64,000 nt of DNA from Tetraselmis striata (Eukaryota > Chlorophyta > Chlorodendrophyceae > Chlorodendrales > Chlorodendraceae): contig VCJN01000816.1 of assembly GCA_006384855.1 (NCBI GenBank), forward strand, positions 1 through 64,000. Direction: 5' to 3'. A program made the translations under genes and the position numbers. Within the stretch, counting starts at the first letter, position 1; each line of letters opens with the position of its first letter. The notes below the pieces were generated by a model, which was not told the origin of the DNA, made no database searches, and saw only the letters and a list, made by a program, of their open reading frames with translations. Below are positions 56,915 through 64,000 of this stretch, one piece after another.

Positions 56915-57358
56915 GTCTATTCAACTACACGTGCGACAGTGTCGTTTCGTGGAGCAGTATATGTGCCCGTCCTCATTTATACCGCCCCGTACCTGCGCTG
57001 CATGGTCCACCCCTACGAATTACTTAGCACAAACCGCCATTACTTGATAGGATCCTAGCACAGCCAGGCTTATATGCCGGCTTTGGCGATCAAGTTCTAC
57101 GAACTTTCCGTCCCTCAGCCGCCGGACATGGGGGTTAAGCCGCCAGCCTCGGCAGTTGATTAGCCAGACTTGGCATCCCGTACCGTGTCCATGGCTTTGC
57201 AGCTCTGCCGCCGGCACACGCCGAGTCCGGCGCCTGCTGCCGCCGGGTTGCGCACGCATGCACGGACGGCCCGGGAAGAGATGATGGAGAGCGAGACATG
57301 CCGTCAATGAGGTCGGGCGCAATGTTATTGGGTGGGGCACACGGACATGTAACACTTG

Positions 57359-57781
57359 CCCTTTGCGCGTACTGCTGGGTTACATCATGGCGGCGTCACA
57401 CTATGCAACCGGAAAGGCTGCGTTGCTATTGCAAACGATGCTACGCCTCACTCGGTAGCAACCGCTGCCCCGCCTATCCCACAGCCGCTGCCCCCCCCCC
57501 CCCCCCCCGCCTCCTCGCGCACCGTCCTGCGACCTCGCGTGGATCCCCGCCACCAGCAGCTTGCACTTGCACTTTGCGCGTACTGCTGGGTTACATCCAG
57601 GCGGCGTCACACTATGCAACCGGAAAGGCTGCGTTGCTACTGCAAACGATGCTACGCCTCACTCGGTAGCAACCGCTGCCCCGCCTATCCCGCAGCCGCT
57701 GCCCCCCCGCCCCCCCCCCCCCCCCCCCCTCGCGCACCGTCCTGCGACCTCGCGTGGATCCCCGCCACCAGCAGCTCCCCG
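57359..57781. repeat. Tandem duplication (211 bp, twice) with internal poly(C)
   Basis: Both units contain TTTGCGCGTACTGCTGGG, ACTATGCAACCGGAAAGGC, GATGCTACGCCTCACTCGG, a poly(C) run of about 20, and TCGCGTGGATCCCCGCCACC. The duplication lies directly 3' of the transposase-like gene on the minus strand. The poly(C) runs differ in length between units. Confidence 0.92.
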
Positions 57782-57866
57782 GCGTCGACGCCCAAGTCGG
57801 CAGCCTTCGCGGAGGACATATGGGCAGGGGCCATAAGAACAGCCACCTTGCGGATGCCCGGACCGT

Positions 57867-59283
57867 CTAGGAGGACAAGGGCCTCCTCCCCGCCGGAACC
57901 ACCGCTACCGCCCGGCACTTTCCACACGTCCAAGCCGTGACGAGCCCCGGCTCGTCACGGTGGGCTCCTTCCGGCGTCCACACCGTACACAATGCAGCCC
58001 GAATGGGCCGCGCGCTGACACAGCTGTCGTCCGAGTCAGCCCCCGGCGGGGGCGGCGGCGTGGCAAGGTAGAAGTGTTGAGCTCGCGCGACCATGGTGGT
58101 GTACTTGGCGTCTTCGCGCTCCGCCAGCAGGTTTCTTGGCAGCTCCTCCTCGCACTCCAGCTCCTCGCTGGTGTAGGGGGGTGAGTCGGCGTCGGGGACT
58201 TGCTTCAACATCTTGTACACAAAGAAGAAGATGTCTCTTGACGTCTCCCCGTCCTCCCCCCCCCTCCCCCGGTGAAGCCAGGGCTTGTTGCCGTTGCGAA
58301 GCGACGCCGCCTTGTAGGCCAGGAGCCCCCAGCGCCACCGCTGGGGGTCCAGCCCGGCAGGACCGCACCCCACCCCGCGAGTATGAGTGCATACGAGTGC
58401 GAGCCCTGCACCGTACGTCGGACGCCGTCCAGCAGCTTCTCCAAATGGTCCTTGAAATCCACTGCGCGTCCTCCCACGCAGCGGATGCGCTCCCAACCAA
58501 CCGGATGGGCGTCTCCACGGCGCCGGGGCCAGCGCCGTCTGGGGCCATGTACCCCTGTGTGTGTGGGTGGGTCGCTGTGAGTGCGAGTGTGAGTGTGAGT
58601 GTGAGGGTGTGGGTGGGTGGATGTGGGTGCACGTGGCTGAGGAGGCAGCAAGACGGGGGGGAGGGACCTTCTTGTTGGGATTGGGTTCCCGGTAGAGGCG
58701 ATGCGCCTTCATGCGGTGGATCTGCTGCGCGAAAAGGAGGTCCCTCATCATGGTCTTCGGCAGCACGCGCTTGGCGCCCGCCTTTAAGAAGCCCACGAGG
58801 TTCTCCATCCACAGCTCCGCAAGCGGGTGCCCGCAAGCCAACATCTGGCATATCATGCGGCACACCGCCGAGTGCAAGTTGGAGATGAGGAGCGACACGA
58901 AGCCGTTTCCCTCAGCCAAGCGGGCATACACGGTGATGTCCGCTAGGTATCGAGTCCCCCCCTCCCTCGTCAGCGCCTTGCGCCTTGCGCTCGGGACCCT
59001 CCTCCGTCGTCACCACGTTCTGCAACCCCCACCGCGTGACGAACCACGCAGCTCCTTGCAGGCGCTTGTACATGTGCCCAAGCACCGCCAGCTGCGACAC
59101 CGAACGCATCACCGTTGGGGACGCGAGCTCCTTCTCGGTCATGATCGCCTTCTCCAGGGCCTCCTCGAACAACGGACCGGCGGTAAGAAGGAAAAATGTT
59201 TCCATGTGGTGCCAGCAGTCCTCCATGACCCAGCCGGACTGCACCGTCACCTTGCATGACCCTGCAGTAGGGCTCCGCATCAA
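57867..59283 (-). pseudogene. Probable CMC (CACTA-like) transposase C-terminal region, decayed
   Basis: The minus strand encodes GWVMEDCWHHMETFFLLTAG, MYKRLQGAAWFVTRWGLQN and then, after a frame change, RYLADITVYARLAEGNGF and NLHSAVCRMICQMLACGHPL with AELWMENLVGFLKAG. The last segment resembles the His/Glu-bearing block (NLH...ELW.E) that follows the catalytic core in CMC-type elements of algae and fungi. The frame change near 58985 coincides with a 7-bp tandem duplication (plus strand CGCCTTG twice). Later exons (GRAVDFKDHLEKLLDGVRRT, and FVYKMLKQVPDADSPPYTSE) are split by a CT/CA-rich intron with a donor at AAGAAG|GTCCCT. Family is tentative. Confidence 0.4.
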
Positions 59284-59397
59284 GCCTCAGTAGATAAATA
59301 TCAAGAATTGGTGCATGACGGAAAAAAAAGATCAAGAATTGGTGCATGATCCAGTTGATCCGATCTTTAATCGATTTAATTGGGTCGCTAAACATTG

Positions 59398-59640
59398 GTG
59401 CACCGGTAAATCCAACCCCTTTAATATCGGTGCACCAGTTAAATCTACCACCGAAATATCGGTGCACCAGTAAAATCCACCACATAAATATCGGTGCACC
59501 AGTAAATTCCGTGTCTAAATATCGGTGCACTAGTAAATTCCGTGTCTAAATATCGGTGCACCAGAAAATTCCGTGTCTAAATATCGGTGCACCAGTAAAT
59601 TATGCGAAAATATTGGTGCAACAGAGGTGATATATGCAGT
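59398..59640 (+). repeat. 33-bp minisatellite, about 7-8 units
   Basis: Unit core AATATCGGTGCACCAGTAAA plus TTCCGTGTCT, diverging at both ends. Sited just upstream (5') of the transposase-like fragment. Local AT content is much higher than in the surroundings. Confidence 0.93.
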
Positions 59641-60221
59641 ATTAATCGATTTTACTCCCCGAATTTGATGTTAATCTGGAAGAAAGGAAATTGTGTCAAG
59701 TTCATGCGATGAAAATGAGCCTCAATTAACATCATCATATTATTATTACACTTTGATCCATGCATCAGGTGGACAGGACGCACACCACATTACTGCAGCA
59801 TGTGTGATGCGCTAAGTACTAAGAAGCATGCATGGGACCAATCCCATACAACTTGGGAAAAAGATTGCGGCCCCTGCCCTCCCCCTTCGTCCGCGGGAAT
59901 CATCAATGAGTACAACCCTCTCCAGGTTGAGTATTATCGGCACCTCTCCAGGTCAAATGAGTATAACCCTCTCCATGTTGTTAGGGATCATTGGGCAGAA
60001 GGTGTAGCGGAAGATGCTTATGCGGATATACAAAGTGAATATTGGTGCAATGCATGTGCAAGTGGCTGACTTCATGGTTGTAGCTGTGGATGGCTGCCTG
60101 GCTGCGAGCTGTCATGCACCCAATGCAGAGACCATTGATCGTAACAAACGGTGCTTACAAGTGATGCTATGCAATACCGACACCACTACCTACACGCAAC
60201 GACAACACTGTGATACCACCC
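59641..60221. other. No supported gene; 3' flank of the hAT gene
   Basis: AT-rich to mixed sequence. A short direct repeat, GAGTAYAACCCTCTCCA, occurs at 59909 and 59957. It may include the 3' UTR or terminal region of the hAT element, but no terminal inverted repeat was identified. Confidence 0.4.
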
Positions 60222-63200
60222 CTAGTCACGGTTCTTGTACACAATGAGCGCGTGCTCAAGTGTCGTCTCAGAGGTAGACTTCTTGAAGTCGTTGTGCATT
60301 CTGCCTGTTGCAGAGAAGAGGCGTTCCACACCTGCAGAGGTTGCGGGGAAGGCAGGGAATTGGCGAGCCATCTTGCTCAGGTGGGGAAAGATGGTCTGCC
60401 TGGCCTTCCACCAGGCCAACAAATCAAAGTCTGTGCCATCATCATTGATGGGATTGACCTGCAAATAAGAAAAGTTTTTGAGAATCGTTACTTAACATGC
60501 ATACATACAACCTCAAAGAATATCAGCACATATTTGGCACAATATGCTCAAAACTATTATGCACATCATAACGCGCGCACCTGGGGGAGCTTGAGGTACT
60601 CCTCCACCTCCTTCATCTTCGTGGCAAGTACCTCTGCTGGGGTCCAAGAATGCTGAGTTGTTGATGTTGATGGCACTGGCACAGAAGCCCCGTTGGCAGC
60701 TGGAGCCAATGCGGCCAGTCCGAACAAATGCATGTTGTCATGGTCCACTGTGCGCAGCAACAGCTGCATCCCAGCAATACCTGACAGCTTGGCCTTCTTG
60801 ACCGGGGCCGCATTGAATGCGGTGCGCTTGCTGGCAGGTGCTACGGGAGCTGGAGTAATAGAGGGCGCCGGCGGGGCCCAGTCATCCTTGTAGGCGCCTC
60901 GCAGGTAATTGTACGCATCTGCACGCATGAGGCGGCCCGCCCCTGGAAAATCAAAGTTCTTCCATCTGTCCAAAACATACATTGAATAACTTAGCCCCCG
61001 GGCAACATAATTTGCAAGGAATAGAGAATATACACGCACGAGAATAGTTATACACGAATGAGTGTATTACCTTGGGTCCAAAGCTGTTGCTGTCAACGCG
61101 TCCTCTGTGTAAGAGGGGTTGTTGCTTAGAATGCGTCTCTGAATGGAATCCTTGAAGGTGTTTCGGGACTCCTAGACCTCCATCTCCATGTCCGTTGTCT
61201 GTAAGACAAATGCATTTTGTCGTTTACTTAAGAAAGCTAAGCCAATTTATATGAAAGCATATGGTGATGTAGCTTCTCATTCAATAACCAGCTGGTAGAC
61301 CACACTTACCTTTATATGAAGCACCTCGCCGTCGATAAGGGCCACAGCATTGGCATCCTCATCCATGGCAGCATGCAAGGATCCAAACATAGGCAACACA
61401 CAGTTGAAGGTAGGCACGCTGGTGGCCTCCATCATGGTCAGCATTTGCGCCACCGGGCCATAGATAATTCCCTACAATGGTAATCATTTGACGGTCAGCT
61501 GCTATTAAGGGAGGATCCACTAGCAAAATTGCATGCAATAAACACTTGGATGGGCAACAAGGTAACATGGCAACATGGGGGGGGGGGGGGGGTTACCAGC
61601 CGTTGAGCCAACACCATCTCCGCATCTGTCATGAGATGATCCTGGAAAGTAGTCCCATCGTCATTCTTGGCACAATCGCTGGGAGCATTCCTGCTGTACC
61701 TCCTCAAAAGGTCTTGTGTGCCACCCACCCATTGGAACAGCGGGATGATGCCTCCCCAGCGGCACTCCGAGCACCGCGGTGGCTTCGTCACCTTGACACG
61801 CTGCTGCGCTGCAACCGCCTCCAGCTTCCTCCACCCCTTTGAAGAGCGGTTAAAGTGGGCAGAGATGCCCTTCACCTATGAGGGCAACAGAGTATCATCC
61901 CGTTAGTCAGCTGCACAACGCAGTGTGGCATAAATGGGCAATGAAAAAACATCAACATCAGGGAACAACGTCACCTTTCTCACAATGTCAGCGACTATAT
62001 GGGGCTTCAACGCATCCTTCAAACCGTTGCTCAGGCGATAATCCACACATGAACCACCTTCAAAGTCCTCAGAAGCCTTGACCATGTTGCTGCCTTCATC
62101 GATGCAAATTCCAAAAGCCTCATCCCCGACAGTGTCAACAGCTACTTGTGTGTCGGTGGCCTCGGAGTACTTGCCAGTCCCCATTCCAGCAAGTGCGACC
62201 TTGGCGGCAGCAGCAATCTGTTTGCCGTTGTGCTCCACCTGCAACAATATAGTATTAAATTAAGCCCCGCTATTGATATCATAACAGGTCCACCCTACCT
62301 GCGGCCATGTATTCAGGTTTATAGCTGGACAGATACCGCATCATACCTATGGCCATGGGCGGCACTCATCTGCGGGGATATGTTAAGGTAGCTGGACAGA
62401 TAGCGCACCCTACCTACTGGCATGGGTGGCACTCTGCGGGGATACATTCAGGTAGCTGGACAGTTATCGCATCCTACCTACGGCCCTGGGCGGCACTCTG
62501 CGGGGATACAGTAATGTAGCTGGACAGTTAGCGCATCCTGGCTACAGCCCTAGCCGGCACGCGTCGTCACTGGTCAGCATACTACGCGGGGCTATCTTAC
62601 AGTAGCAGCAACAAAGGTAATAGGGAATAGATGCAACTGCGGTTACCTGCTGACTGAATGGCTTGGCAAGGAGCAGCTTCTCCTTAAGCTCGAAGTCAGG
62701 TGTTATCCAGTAGGCCATGATGGCCAAGATGGAGATGCCGTTTTCTCCCCAGATGTCCGCAGCTAGGGAGACTGGCAAGCGCTCCTTATGTAGGTCTTCA
62801 ATCTCCTCCTGCAGGATGTGAAGGCAGATAAAGTGAGTGGGCATGAACGGTGTGCCCTTGGTTCAGATGAGGCACAAGGGGTAGATGGAGGAAAGGGGGA
62901 CATGGAGGGAGGCTACCAACCTTTAGCTAGAGAATGTTCTCCACCGACATCTCCATGATCATCTTGTTAACCGTGGATGCCATGGGCCCGGAGTATCGTC
63001 CATGTGTAAGCAACTGTGTGGAAAAGTAGCATTAACGTTAGTAAATAAATGGGAGGGGGTTGGGCAACGGAAAGGCATAGGAAGCGAGAATGGGCTTGTA
63101 CCTTTAGGAACTCCTGCAAATACTGGTCGCGCTCCGTGATGTTGTGAGGCATGCAGCTCTTGACGATCCACTTCACAGCAGCTGCGTCGTAGTCGCGCTT

Positions 63201-63987
63201 CACGTCATCGGGAAGCTTGGTGAGCTTGACAGTCTCGGCGACAGGGGCAGGCTTGTTGAAACCCCCCGCGTCCTTCTTGAAGATGGCCTTAAGTGCGATC
63301 TGTCGGCATACGGACAACGGCGGCGAGGGATCGGCAAGAAAGTCGAATACTATTTTTTCCATAAGGGTGCGCCGCGGGGGAGGGTGTCAGCGGCGCACCT
63401 TGCCGCCCATCGCATCGTCGACTAGGTCGTCGGAATGCTTGCGGATGAGGTGGTTGATCATGTTCGTGGTGTTGCAAAACGCCATGGTGGTGCGGCAGAG
63501 ACTGCATGTGCTGTAGAGGTAGCTGTCCTCTCCGCGGAACTTCTTGCTGAAGTAGTTCCAGACGATGGACTTGCGGGGCTGCACTGTCGCGCGACGATTG
63601 GCCGCCGCAGCAGGCGCTGCACATGGCGAGCGGATCAGCAACTTTAGCTACAAAGGTAGAAAGGGCAGGGGGCGGGGCCGTAAAGGGGTTGAGCGCGGGG
63701 GATCTCACCGGAGCGGGTTCGGGATTCTCCGGATTTTCATCGCCGACGAGTAGCACCTCCTGGGCGTTGGTCCCCTCGTCACTGGTAAGGCCATCCTGTG
63801 GGAGGCTGCGCATGCTTGAGGATCCCGGATCAGACACAGTGTTAGGGCGCTTGGCACTGGGGCGCCCGACGCCTGGGGCGCGCCTAGCCTCGAGGAACTC
63901 GTCGATCTTTGCCAGGCTCTCGTCGTCCTCCAGGTGAGAAGCAGGCTCCGTGGTATCCGCCTTGTCGCATAGTCCCTCCCATCGCAC
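60222..63987 (-). CDS. BED-zinc-finger hAT transposase, 11 exons, near-intact
   Basis: Cut-and-paste transposase acting on the element's own ends. Exons joining in phase by GT-AG sites: 63987-63709 (may start outside the window), 63647-63399, 63299-63102, 63013-62921, 62808-62647, 62238-61975, 61875-61597, 61471-61310, 61198-61071, 60965-60581, 60458-60222, about 811 codons. The BED finger is in exon 2 (SIVWNYFSKKF ... CSLCRTTMAF ... HLIRKH). Exon 5 has VSLAADIWGENGISILAIM (first catalytic Asp) and exon 6 has CIDEGSNMVKA (second Asp region). The last exon has ATSAGVERLFSATGRMHNDF, the hAT dimerisation block. The only coding defects seen are two in-frame TAG codons: in exon 4 (ENIL, stop, LK) and exon 9 (MEMEV, stop, ESRN). 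A poly(G) run (C on the coding strand) lies just inside the donor of exon 7's intron. Length and layout fit hAT (usually 600-800 aa). Confidence 0.88.
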
Positions 63988-64000
63988 GATGTAGTGCTCC

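Noticed and set aside
58136-58888. Plus-strand 250-codon ORF
   Set aside because: Antisense shadow of the transposase-like gene, with Val/Ser repeats from a GTGA-rich intron.
6636-63987. UAG as a fully reassigned Gln codon
   Set aside because: The intact 719-residue gene uses CAG for Gln and no internal TAG in 2.2 kb of coding sequence, and the hAT gene ends with TAG at its expected C-terminus. Kept only as a testable finding.

Overview
The window looks like nuclear DNA of a GC-rich eukaryote with many GT-AG introns, most likely an alga. The clues are a tyrosine-recombinase retroelement with split direct repeats of the PAT/Kangaroo kind, a PHD-finger/DNA-methyltransferase-like gene, a BED-hAT element, and long poly(G)/poly(C) runs throughout. 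No marker fixes the species. The window is mostly accessory DNA: few intact cellular genes set among transposons of nearly every class and many tandem arrays.

Layout. 0-3.1 kb: Ty3/Gypsy fossil (minus strand) with an LTR and primer-binding site. 6.6-8.1 kb: spliced Mutator-like (MULE) transposase. 8.7-10.1 kb: Ty1/Copia fossil. 12.4-17.9 kb: the best cellular gene, 13 exons on the minus strand that join in phase into a 719-residue alanine-rich coiled-coil protein of unknown function. 18.1-25.2 kb: a LINE on the minus strand, split by about 4 kb that holds a piggyBac transposase and a tyrosine-recombinase retroelement; the split lies in a fold-back palindrome. 28.1-29.2 kb: decayed XPG/FEN1-family nuclease gene. 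29.3-50.2 kb: accessory region bounded by inverted 200-bp repeats. It holds unrecognised ORFs, a multi-exon type II membrane protein with a TylF/macrocin O-methyltransferase-like domain (37.5-40.1 kb), a PHD-finger plus amino-methyltransferase-like pseudogene (41.2-43.1 kb), a LINE fragment with a zinc knuckle and a PD-(D/E)XK-like nuclease tail, a three-unit array of 0.6-kb repeats that seem to encode the same methyltransferase catalytic core, and a 187-bp satellite. 50.6-57.8 kb: more arrays, a small basic-protein gene and a spliced gene of unknown function. 57.9-59.3 kb: fragment of a probable CMC-type transposase. 60.2-64 kb: BED-zinc-finger hAT transposase whose 11 exons join in phase, apart from two in-frame TAG codons.

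Most of the genes are selfish DNA and do not form one pathway. The strongest candidate for something undescribed is the 29-50 kb block: related terminal repeats (four copies in two subfamilies), a PHD-methyltransferase gene truncated exactly at one of them, amplified methyltransferase-like modules, and a neighbouring XPG-like nuclease. Whether this is one giant mobile element or several overlapping ones cannot be settled by eye.
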